From Nyssa sinensis (taxonomy: Eukaryota; Streptophyta; Magnoliopsida; Cornales; Nyssaceae): DNA of 64,000 nt. Positions 11,956 through 21,735 of this stretch are shown here, in pieces (position 1 is the stretch's first letter; each line of letters begins with the position of its first letter). The translations under genes were made by a program, and so were the position numbers. A model generated the notes under the pieces. The model was not told where the DNA came from. It searched no databases and saw only the letters and a list, made by a program, of their open reading frames with translations. The stretch spans positions 186,001-250,000 of the forward strand of contig VIRR01000547.1 in assembly GCA_008638375.1 (NCBI GenBank). Reading direction: 5' to 3'.

Positions 11956-13700
11956 ATGCAATGGCTAAAAGCCAAAACAAAAACAAAAAACCAAAACTAC
12001 AATCGATTCAAAAGCTTACTAAGCTACAAAAACAAAAAGCATAAATTCGTTAATTTTATGTCACTTATCACAAATTTGAAAGAAAAAGTTTATTTTGCGA
12101 AACTGAAAAGATACTACCTCAATCCCGTCATTGCCATCCCTATTTGTGTGATTGTAAATATGACAGGGAGGAAAGTGTAATTATACTCGCATAGGATCTA
12201 TGGGATCCAACTGTATATGTGAGAGCAGAGCAGAGCATCGGAGGCGTTGGCGGGTGGCCGATCATACACACAATGATGCCCTATTGAGGTGTGTGTACTC
12301 CCACGTCAGGTGAATTGGGCATCTTCTGGTTCGGTTCACTCATGGGCCCACTACAGACATATGGAACAACAATGTGGGCCTATGTTTATTAATTCTGAGG
12401 CCCGGCATCCGTGACTAGTCCAATATATGAATTTTTAATCCCTATGCCATTCACTTGGCACAACAACAGCTTACAACAGTTTTGCAAAGGAAGATTTCAA
12501 TCTTTCTTTCTCTGCATTTTCTTGTGAGAAGACACGAGGGGGAAGAGAGAGAGTTTCAGAAAGAGAAAAGTGAGGGGGGCTACAGTATTGAAATTGGGAG
12601 GGAAGGAGCGTGACAGAAGGTGTTTGTAAGATATTGTTGTCATTTAAATTGTTAGGAGAAAAGTGTAGTTCAATTAATAATTGTAGGAGTGCGAATAGTG
12701 ACTCCTTTAAAATATAAATAAATAAGAATGTTAGAATGATATTGTTTTTGTTTTAAACAAGTGTATTACTCTATCAAGAATGTTAGATTATTATATTCCT
12801 AGTAGCAATACCCGCTATTCTAATAATGAGTTTTATTACATTTTATTTGAGTTGGTTTGTGCGAGCTGTCATTATGACATGGGACATGACTTTCTTGCAT
12901 TCATCAATAGCTAATATTTCTGACCAGATACATTCAATTATTCAAAAAAAATATCATCAAATTAAACTAGAATTAATTTCAACTTTGAAATCTATAATGA
13001 ATTATTTACATGGTAGAAAATAACTATCTATCAAGTTTAAAAAAAAAAAAAAAAAAGGTAGAACATTAATAACACAGAGGGACAAATATTACCACTCTAT
13101 TTTATGGAGCAGAGTACTAAATATGCTTCACTCTTAGCTTGTTGAAGTCCACCTTCCCATTTTTCATGGTAACCGAATAAGAAAAAAATGTTTTCTTTTA
13201 CATTTTACTTTCCTTTCCTCTCACTGAATGCCAAATGGAGAATTGGACTAAAATGTATTCAAACTAGATGGATTTTGAAAGGCATATTTTCATAATCTTT
13301 CTCCATTCAAATTCTGTGGTGGTAATTCCTTTTTGACATGTTAAACGGGTGTAAATTTTTTGACTAACAAATAGTGGTACAAAGTAAGAACCTGTTTTTT
13401 GCTACGGAGCAAAAAGTAATCCCGTCACACCACCCATAATAAAACACTACTTAGAAATAAGGGAAAAAGAGTCTGACACTCTCTAAAGTTCTGAATAGAC
13501 AACTTGTAAGCTCAGCAGTCCAACCTGAGATTGGCTCATCGACCATTGGATCGCAATATTGTGTCAAATAAGGCGTTAATCTTGTCGATTGAAACCATAT
13601 ATATCTTGGAGACATGATCCTACTACTGAACTTCTTATTGAAGAGAGTGAAATTGGAAAAGACTATGGAATGGACAATATCCGTTGGAACATACTTGTTC
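11956..13700. other. Non-coding part of copy A, no gene recognised
   Basis: This AT-rich DNA is shared with copy B. A locally more GC-rich stretch at about 12180-12600, with purine-rich GAGAG tracts, looks like promoter or 5'-UTR sequence of a lost gene. Open frames in it are not conserved between copies A and B, so I do not call a gene. Confidence 0.5.
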
Positions 13701-13741
13701 ATGGTGGGGAAGTCGGTGGCAGCAACAATGGTATTGAACTT

Positions 13742-14291
13742 TGATGCAGCTAATTTGGGCTCGTCATGGAATAATCCGTCACTATGAACCTGAAAAGAGA
13801 TGATTAATAAAAAGCCACCGGGAAAGGTTCCGGTGGTAACCTCTCCGATGGTTAAATTAGTTTTCTTTCTCTGTGATCAAAAGTTTTTACTCTTTTTTCA
13901 CTTAATAATTCAAAATGTGGGGCGATTCCTTTTTCATACCTTCTTCATGGAAGTTATAGCATGGAGAGGCGGTGGGTTTTTCTGACAAGCGGCGGATGTC
14001 CTGTCCACTTTAGCATTCAAAGTTGTATGACTCCCTTTACACGTGTACCTGTAGAATTGATTGTCAAACCTGTACCTATTTTTGGTAGGGTTAGGGCTCA
14101 CCGCCTGTCAGGCTGTATCATTGTAATGATGAGACTTTCGTCATTCTTTTTCGTCTTTTATTTAGCCCATCGTTCCGAGATCGGTATACCGATGTACACC
14201 TCGGTATACACTTTTCAATCTAAGTTCTTAATCAGATTATCTTTACTGCACATATTCAAATTTCATTAATCAGACGTTTGGTGACGTATCA
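13742..14291 (-). repeat. Left LTR, minus orientation
   Basis: The reverse complement starts TGATACGTCACC and ends GCTGCATCA. Near its end it contains CATCGGAGAGGTTACC, a CCGGTGGC stretch and TTCATAGTGACGG. The right LTR has the matching phrases CATCGGAGTGGCTACC and TTCATAGTGACGAGG in the same order before GCAGCATCA. The 550-bp length and moderate divergence from the right LTR suggest a different subfamily member. Confidence 0.75.
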
Positions 14292-14309
14292 GTTACTCCC
14301 CCCTGAAGC
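14292..14309 (-). other. Polypurine tract of the left LTR
   Basis: On the minus strand this reads GCTTCAGGGGGGAGTAAC directly before the LTR start TGATAC. It matches the tract GGGGGGGAGTAGC before the right LTR. Plus-strand DNA synthesis of LTR elements is primed at such a tract, directly upstream of a 3' LTR. Confidence 0.75.
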
Positions 14310-14773
14310 CTTAGTTCTGTAACACGTACAGAACTCTGGCTTTAGGGTTTTTTTCGTAATGGGTGACGTGTACCACCATTTATATCGTATTTCGAGGGGT
14401 CTGTAGCCGTCAGGCATAATTATAGCGTATTTTGCGGCTTTGGTAACTGGAGTAATTAATGACATGGCCGTCATTCACTTTTAATGGGTTTATTTCGAGA
14501 TTTTGAACGGATACTTGCGTTGTTTAATGTGAAATATTAATAACAAATCATGGAATTAATGTAAGTCTTGGATCCGTTTTCAGTTTCAAACATTTTTCTC
14601 GATTTGGAGTGGGATTTTGAATTACGAGTGCGATTTCAAGTTCGTGCTTCGCTAAAACGCGTTTTCCTTCTATACCTGGTAAATTTCTTGCTCTTCTTCT
14701 TCCTTTTTAATCTTCTTCTTCTCGATTCTGTTTTTCTTTTTATTCTATCTCTTCTCGTTTCTATCTGTCGATC

Positions 14774-14986
14774 ATGTCCGACCCAAATAGAGAAAAGGTG
14801 AGGGTCGAACCAGGGACCTTCGATGAGGGAGGTCCTTCTCGAACTTTTACGGCCGTGTCTTCCCCTTCCTCTGCGGATATTAGAGATTCGAGTGATGGAG
14901 AGGTCAACGTGTCTACAGAGCTTACTGATTTCACCAAAGAAATAGCCGGCTGCGCAAGGGGGATTTCCATCCATAAACAGACATAA
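14774..14986 (+). pseudogene. Short ORF start inside the inverted-LTR element
   Basis: An ATG after a pyrimidine-rich leader opens 70 codons beginning MSDPNREKVRVEPGTFDEGG, rich in Ser, Glu and Asp. It could be the first residues of a gag-like protein, since acidic Ser-rich N-termini are common in plant gypsy ORFs, but there is no recognisable domain. It stops before the minisatellite. Function unknown. Confidence 0.3.
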
Positions 14987-15054
14987 ACACATTATTTTCG
15001 GGCTCTTGCAATTTTGTGGTTTCAGGTTCAATCATGATGGTCTGGTTCATCTCG

Positions 15055-15600
15055 AATGGCCCCTACAAGCATAAGTGCTGTAGGTATGGTCCCAATTCAA
15101 AAGGCCCCTACCAGCATAAGTGCGGTAGGTATGGTCCCAATTCAAAAGGCCCCTACCAGTATATGTGTTGTAGGTATGGTCCCAATTCAACAGGCCCTTA
15201 CCAGCGTAAGTGCGGTAGGTATGGTCCCAATAAAAAAGGGCTCCTACAAACCAAAAGTTGTAGACATGGTCCCAATTCAAAAGGCCCCTACCAGCATAAG
15301 TGTTGTAGGTATGGTCCCAATTCAAAAGGCCCCTACCAGCATAAGTGTTGTAGGTATGGTCCCAATTCAAAAGGCCCCTACCAGCATAAGTGCGGTAGGT
15401 ATGGTCCCAATAAAAAAGGGCTCCTACAAGCCAAAATTTGTAGGCATGGTCTCAATTCATTGTACAGGTCTCCAAACCTGGTACATTTAAAAAGGGCTCC
15501 TACAAGCCAAAAGTTGTAGGCATGGTCTCAATTCATTATATAGGTCTCCAAACCTGGTACATTTAAAAATGGCTCCTACAAGCCAAAAGTTGTAGGTATG
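15055..15600. repeat. 45-bp minisatellite, about 12 units
   Basis: The unit reads roughly CATAAGTGCGGTAGGTATGG, then TCCCAATTCAAAAGGCCCC, then TACCAG. It repeats with a 45-bp period near 15069, 15114 and 15159. Longer variants contain AAAAAAGGGCTCCTACAA. Because 45 is divisible by three, several frames on both strands stay open and give repetitive 15-residue peptides. I regard these as artefacts. Confidence 0.9.
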
Positions 15601-15638
15601 GTCTCAAATTTAATGTACAAACCCATGGGTCTGGTCAC

Positions 15639-15642
<4 letters not shown>

Positions 15643-15695
<53 letters not shown>
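15643..15695 (+). repeat. Poly(A) run of 53 bases
   Basis: This is an uninterrupted run of 53 A residues between the 45-bp minisatellite and the right polypurine tract. Its length suggests a captured polyadenylated transcript end or slippage growth. Exact length is unreliable in any assembly. Confidence 0.95.
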
Positions 15696-15699
<4 letters not shown>

Positions 15700-15802
15700 G
15701 TTTCATTGTGCAAGTATTATAGGTCAGTGTCTTATGAAATCACCAAATACACGCGACTCTTCAGAAATCCTAACCTCATCTCTGCATGGATCCCACAGAA
15801 TT

Positions 15803-15822
15803 GAGGCTCGGGGGGGAGTAGC
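15803..15822 (+). other. Polypurine tract of the right LTR
   Basis: GAGGCTCGGGGGGGAGTAGC lies directly before the LTR start TGATATGCC at 15823. It pairs with the similar tract of the left, inverted LTR. Confidence 0.75.
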
Positions 15823-16755
15823 TGATATGCCAAAAAATACCCCACCACTATGGGGACGACACGTGTACTGAGCATCCAGAGCTCGTCAGAGCTTGCGCCT
15901 CAAGAGGTGGCAAAGACATGCCTCCAGAGGTGGCAGAGATGTGCCTCCAGAGGTGGCAGAGATATACCTCCAGAGCTGAGCCAGAATCTCCATCCAGAGC
16001 TCGTCAGAGCTTGCGCCTCAAGAGGTGGCAAAGACATGCCTCTAGAGGTGGCAGAGATGTACCTCCAGAGCTGAGCCAGAATCTCCATCCAGAGCTCGTC
16101 AGAGCTTGCGCCTCAAGAGGTGGCAAAGACATGCCTCCAGAAGTGGCAGAGATGTACCTCCAGAGATGGCAGAGCCAAGCCTCCAGAGCTAGCATAGCTA
16201 GCAGAGATGGTGGAGCTAGGCCTCCAGAGGTAAGCCTTCAGAGGTAGGCCTCCCGAGGTAAGCCTTCAGAGGTAGGCCTCCCGAGGTGTGCACTACAGAC
16301 CTCGTAGTAAGGACAATAAAAGATCTGTAAGAAGGGGTTCCGAACTGGTCACCGCCTATAGTAGACTTCCGACCTCGAAACAGGGAAGCATGACGCAATA
16401 TGGAAACTATCACCGTCTGACAAACAGTGAACCTTAGCCCTGCAAAGCAGGTCTCTAGCCCTGCAAAGCAGCACAACAAGTGGAAACAATGACGTAGATG
16501 GACATCATGAAATGGCCACCGCCTGATGACAGCTAATGAAAGAGTTCATCAGCTTATAAATATCACCTTGAAGGTACGCAAAAAAGGGGATATTCTTTTA
16601 CATAGAATTATCTTCCATCAAAACTCTGACTCTGGACTAACTTCCTCATCGGAGTGGCTACCGTCGGAGCCATCCCGGCGGCCCTCTAACTCTCTTTTTC
16701 AGAGTTCATAGTGACGAGGAACGGATCTCCGGCAAGTCAGAAAAATGCAGCATCA
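15823..16755 (+). repeat. Right LTR, plus orientation, with internal minisatellite
   Basis: It runs from TGATATGCC to GCAGCATCA (933 bp). A promoter TATAAATA lies at 16555-16562, followed by the CATCGGAGTGGCTACC region that is also found in the Tat-like LTR at 37975-38533. The U3 part is expanded by nested repeats built on a 23-bp word close to CCTCCAGAGGTGGCAGAGAT (about 15879-16290). Higher-order copies beginning GAGCTCGTCAGAGCTTGCG start at 15879, 15997 and 16092. Confidence 0.75.
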
Positions 16756-17269
16756 AACTTAGTGATGTGTTTCTTCTCTTAAACACACACACACACAGAG
16801 GGTCAAGTACAAAGTGGGATTTAGTGGGTTAAAAAAAAAAAAAAGAATAATCAAAATTAACACACTTCAAAATAAAAGATTTTAGTGATTCTTGTTACAC
16901 TTTTTCTTTGATTCCTTAGTTCAACTGCAAAATTCTAGGATTCTACAAATGGGTTTTCTTAATTTGAATTCCTTCTCATTATCATCCTCCCTCAAATGGC
17001 TTATGTAGAATCTGTACTGTAATAAAAAAAAACAAATCTCTCTACCTAAAAAGTTAATCTCCTTCCTCAAACACTAAAGGGGAAGATGGACTGTTGTTTT
17101 TTCTTTGGATGAGATCAAATTTGGGTGCCATGGCCACTATCGCCCGCCGTAACAAGGGAGAGGGGGGGGGGGTCTTAGAACTTCCTCGAACTCATTGTAG
17201 CATCGGAGCCGATACTCTGCGCTTGTTGACACGACCCAACACCAACCATCCAATCTTAAGATTCCTTCA

Positions 17270-17455
17270 TTGACACAAATTGCTGTCGGTAGAGGAGGCC
17301 GAAGACGGAAATACCCGCTGAATTGGCATCAAATGGGGACAATGAAGTCGTTTAATTCCGACGAACCAGAGTTGTTGACGAGCTTCGGAAGCAACAACAA
17401 TGCTGTTGAGAAGCTGGGAGGAAAAAATCCAAAGCTTTTGAAGCTTTTTGTCTGA
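17270..17455 (+). other. Small ORF conserved in copies A and B, unknown
   Basis: A 61-codon frame contains GRGGRRRKYPLNWHQMGTMK and ends PKLLKLFV-stop. The counterpart in copy B (24996-25181) has the same length with three or four substitutions. Upstream, a GGTGCCATGGCC context and a Ser-rich stretch look gene-like, but the frame is broken between them. It may be the 3' end of a decayed gene. No domain is recognised, and similarity between recent duplicates is not evidence of selection. Confidence 0.2.
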
Positions 17456-19176
17456 ACTCCAGTTAGTTGTATAGTTTTCTGACGAGTATATAACTCTATA
17501 AATCAGAATCTTTTTCTTTGATATTTTTTTTGGTGGTGATGATGATTCTCTGTTTGAGCGTTCATATTTGTGTTCTAAAGAAGCATGTTTTGACTTCGAT
17601 CAATAGTCTATACTTAATTTTCCCTAAAATCTTACAAATAAGTTTCTGAGTCTAAGAGAAACACTAGAAGATAAGCCCAAATTCAGGCATACAACTTAGA
17701 CTATAATTGGAGTAACAAATAAGGTTGCCCAAATCTCAACCCCTCACCGTAATCAATTAAGGAAAAACAACTCCACAAGGTATGAAAAAAAATTTATCTT
17801 GAACTTTCATCTTTTACCTTTCTTACTATATATATATATATATATATATTATATATTATAGCTACAAACATAAACTTGTCTCGAACTCATTTTTTTACAC
17901 CTTTTGTACTATGGTATCCTACATGATTATGTCATAAAATGTATACAACTTTCTCCCTATGGTAACTATTAAAGATTAAATTTTTTTTTTTTATAATTTT
18001 GTATGTTAATACTTACAAAATTAAGAAAAACTATAATTAATAATCTAATACCTAATAGTTTATCAAAAAAATTTAAATATACAGTTCAATATCTTATAAT
18101 TAATATTTAATAAGTTGATAATCTCTAACAATTAATAAATTTTTACAGAATCAACTTGGTTTCATAATAGATTATTAATAATTCTATTAACTAATAATTA
18201 GTACTTCTTAAAAAAAAAGCTTTATAATAAAGTTAATTAGTGAAAGATCCCTCCCTAAGATGAAAAATTAATACCGAGTCCAAGAGGAAATCTTTTATTT
18301 CAAGAAGTCCATTGACTTTATATTTATTTGAAAGAAGAACAAAATTGCTAAGGTGTATTTTTTTAATGACAATTTCTCACTAAAGCCTATGGTCTATACA
18401 TGATTTACCGTTTTATTTTACGCCATCTTTGTCAAATAAAAAACCCCTAAAATCAAATCTATTTTTTTGCCTTTCTCTTTTTCTCTTTATCCCAAATCCA
18501 GATCTGAAGGAGCAACAACCATTGATCGGCGGTCGACAATGATTGAGGTATAATCGTCGACCTTTCTCCCCTTTCACGCCGTTTGATGTATACCTTGGTC
18601 GAAATCAATTAATGTGCTGGTGGATTATAGTATTATTCAATTGCTTAACTCCACTGAATTCAAGGATATGAGTGGTTTTCACATGGGTGTTGCGAAAGCA
18701 ATGTTTTGGCTCTTGATTGTAAAATGTGGTCTGGGATTTTTGGAGCAGTAGTTGATGTTGGTAAAGTATTATTTTTGAATTAATGTTGTCTTGTGGTTGT
18801 CTTTATTTGAATGAATGTGGTGGTGGTTGTTTCTCTTTTGGATGGAATGGAGAAGTTTTCAATCAATTTGTTTCGCTGTTTTGAGCATTGATGTTCGCCT
18901 GGCCAAGAAATTTTTTTAATTTTTATGGAAGTGTAAAATTTCACAGTTTTCATAACGAGTGAATTTTTTATGAAACTATACAATTTTACAGTTTTAATAA
19001 TCAGTGAACTTTTTGTTAAAATGTACAATTTTACACTTTTTGCTAGGACGAGATTATACTATTTTTGGATCCAATTTCCTTCTTCAAAATTTCATATTCA
19101 ATATTGATCTTGTTTGATAGATCTTGATTTTTAGAGTCTAAATATATAAATTTTATTTAAAATAGATTTACATATT
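17456..19176. other. AT-rich end of copy A, no gene recognised
   Basis: This is non-coding AT-rich sequence with a (TA)n run near 17828. Its counterpart in copy B is 25182-30362, split by the LTR at 26046-29469. A short less AT-rich patch at 18490-18600 could be a remnant 5' UTR. I see no conserved reading frame. Confidence 0.5.
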
Positions 19177-20039
19177 GTGACTCTTTGAATTTTAAAATTT
19201 TTAAAAAATTTCTTGGTAGTTAGGCGTTTTTTAATGAATCAATTAGATTGATTTGACAAAAAAATACAGAAAGAGTATTTTAGTAACAAAATAATTCAAG
19301 GATTTGTGGGATTAATATATTTAAGTGTGTATCTTGTAATAATTTTTATATTTTTTATGGACTTGTGATCAAAGGCCCCTTTATAATATCAATTATTAGA
19401 GAAATAAAATAGTTATATATGTAATTATGTATAACCCATTTATGAAATGTATTTGTACTTATATTTACTAATTTAACTTAATTGAAGTTAAAAGTATTAT
19501 AAATTAAAAAAAAAATTATAGAATCAGGATATTATGAGTTTTTTTTTTTTTATATGTCTTGAATATTATATGTATTTTTTTTATGAAAATCAAAATGTGT
19601 TGAAAAGTTTCATATAAAGACTTGTTTTGTATAAAAATCATTTATATTTAAGAAATATTTATTGATTAATGAAAAGTATGAAAAAAATTATTAATTAATA
19701 ATTCTAATAATTAATAAATTTTTAATCTCCTATATGTATTAATTATTAAGAGGATGGACTGTACAATAATTTATATTTTTAATCTTAATTAGTAGTATAA
19801 TACTTATTATTGTTTTAGTAACTCAACGTTTGAAAGCTTAACATATATTAGTAATCTGACTATCTAATAGTTTATCAAAAAGTTAAAACAAGCAGTATTT
19901 TATATCTTAAATCTTAATTAGTAAATAGCAATCTAATACTTTTCTTTAAGTACCTCAACCTTTAATAATTTTTTTTTGTTATATAAAGAAATATATGCAT
20001 TAATAAATTCCTATGAGGGCAAATCCATATGAAAAAGGG

Positions 20040-20440
20040 AAGGCTTTGAAATTAAAGCCTTAAGATTCCTAAAAAAATCAACTATCGTGTCTATATACAA
20101 AAAATGCTCTTCTTTGCCCCAAAAAGAAGATTACAAAACAAACTATTCTTCAAACAAAAAATAGTCATTTTCTATCCGTCAAAAACTTTTCTATTCCGCT
20201 CCTTTTAAATACACCATATAAGGCATAACAGAGCCATCTTCCACAACCTATGAAGAGCCTTAAAATCTCCCTACACCTCCATTTGAGGCCAAAAATAGGT
20301 ATCATCCAACTTAGGCCAAAAATAGACAAAAGCATACTCCGCACCTCTTTAGCCATTTTACATGCTATGAATAGGTGATCCACCGACTCCACACCACCCG
20401 TGCAATGGTCTAGAAGGGTCTTAAGATTTTCTCTTACCAA
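20040..20440 (-). pseudogene. LINE ORF2 C-terminal remnant (copy B)
   Basis: The minus strand gives HCTGGVESVDHLFIACKMAKE, then YALYGVFKRSGIEKFLTDRK and a stop, contiguous here. This shows the state before the large insertion that split copy A. The second Cys of the zf-RVT pattern is changed to Gly (HCTGG in place of HCTGC). It is a decayed LINE 3' end. Confidence 0.65.
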
Positions 20441-21309
20441 AAGTCTAGAAGTGACCTAAGATTTTTTCTATAAAAAATCGTGCAATGGTCTAGAAGTGTT
20501 TTAAGATTTTCTCTTACCAAAAGTCTAAAAGTGTCATAGTAACCAAATAAGAAAAAATATGTTTTCTCTTACATTTTGCTTTCCTTTCCTTTCACTGAAT
20601 TTGTGAGCCAAATGGGGGATTGGGCTAAAATGTATTCAAACTAGATGGATTTTGAAAGGCATATTATGGTGTCAATTCCTTCTTGATTTGTTAAACAGGT
20701 GTAAATTTTTGGATTAGCAAGTAGTGGTACAAAGTAAGAACACGTTTTTTGATTGGTTGATTGATGGAAATTTCAGGAGAGACGAAAGTCTTTTCCAAAT
20801 GACCTTCATTAATCAGGTTTCCTTATCATATATCCTCTATTCAGCTTGGTCCATGTTGTACTATGGTGAGATGAAAAATGGGAGATTATTAAAATTTGCA
20901 AACTCTCTTATTATTGGGAATAACTTAATTTGAATAACATACATTTGCTAACCTGAAATCTAACTATATTAAAGATTCCCTTTTTATGTGGAAAAGGCCC
21001 GTATCATAGAAAAACCTATAGAATGGTTTAAGTGTTAGAATTATTTTACTCCTAATCTTTGTTGTTCTCCAAGGCAAAAACTGGCCTTTTTCAATTGGGT
21101 CTAAGCAAATAAAAACAATCTGATTAGTTGAGTCAACTGTTCTATCATTCAATCCTAAAAAGCATGACATATTGACATATTTCTCCTGTTTTTAGTATAG
21201 CCTGTAATTAACCAACCAAAATCTTCTGATATTTATTATTAAAGCATGCATGCAATACACTAGTGTAGGGAAATTCTAAATGCAGTTCTTCACAACTTTG
21301 CACAAATTT

Positions 21310-21735
21310 ATGCTTCTTATATGGCTTGGTCGCAAACAAATCTTGAACCTCTTTTTCATTCTCTTCTTTATGCAACTTTCTCATTTGCATGCACAACTCT
21401 GTCCTCAAGAATAGAGCTTTGCATTGCTCCAATTCAAGAATGTCTTTTCCTTCAATAAAAGTTTTTCCTTCTATTGTGATTATTATCGTGGCATTGTTTC
21501 TTATCCAAAGCTGGGGTCTTGGGACTAGACTACTAATTGCTGCTCATGGGATGGGGTGGAGTGCGATAAGGAGTCGGGTCATATGATTGGCTTGGAATTG
21601 AGCTACAGCTGGCTTTATGGTACTATTCATCCCAACAATAGCCTCTTCAGCTTACCACATCTCCAAAAGCTCAATCTTGCTTTCAACTTCTTCAATAACT
21701 CTCCAATTTCATCTGCAATAAATTTAATGACTTGA
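21310..21735 (+). pseudogene. Receptor-like protein N-terminal stub, copy B
   Basis: This is the same structure as in copy A: signal peptide, LCPQE-stop, LRRNT and first leucine-rich repeats. It shares the TAG after LCPQE. It has a second, private stop in the LRRNT region where copy A reads SWEETTN and copy B reads SWD-stop-TTN (GAG to TAG). It also has HMIGLELSYSWLYG. It ends at the same TGA. Confidence 0.87.

Larger units (their letters stand above)
13742..16755. mobile_element. Gypsy-type element with inverted LTRs
   Basis: Copy B has the empty site. The insertion has TGATGC and GCATCA ends and the 5-bp duplication AACTT (13737-13741 and 16756-16760). The two ends are LTRs in opposite orientation. 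13742-14291 is a minus-strand LTR with its polypurine tract just inside (14292-14309). 15823-16755 is a plus-strand LTR with its own tract at 15803-15822. Both outer ends resemble the LTR end at 38400-38533, which precedes a Tat-type primer-binding region. The internal part holds a short ORF start, a 45-bp minisatellite and a 53-bp poly(A) run. No reverse transcriptase is present. Confidence 0.8.
1..19176. repeat. Tandem segmental duplication, copy A
   Basis: The sequence from base 1 reappears nearly identical at 19177 and at 30363. Homology with copy B continues across the copy except where insertions interrupt it at 1045-9223 and 13742-16755. Without those two elements and their target duplications the unit is about 7.97 kb. 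It is about 0.2 kb longer than copy B because of a local 200-bp duplication near 9301-9700. The window begins inside the copy, so its true left border is unknown. It contains a LINE remnant, a receptor-like protein stub and long AT-rich stretches (for example 1-830 and 11100-12180) in which I see no gene. Confidence 0.93.

Noticed and set aside
15016..15519. Cys/Gly-rich repetitive ORFs on both strands
   Set aside because: Frames on both strands stay open only because the repeat unit is 45 bp with no stops; no start context, signal or domain.
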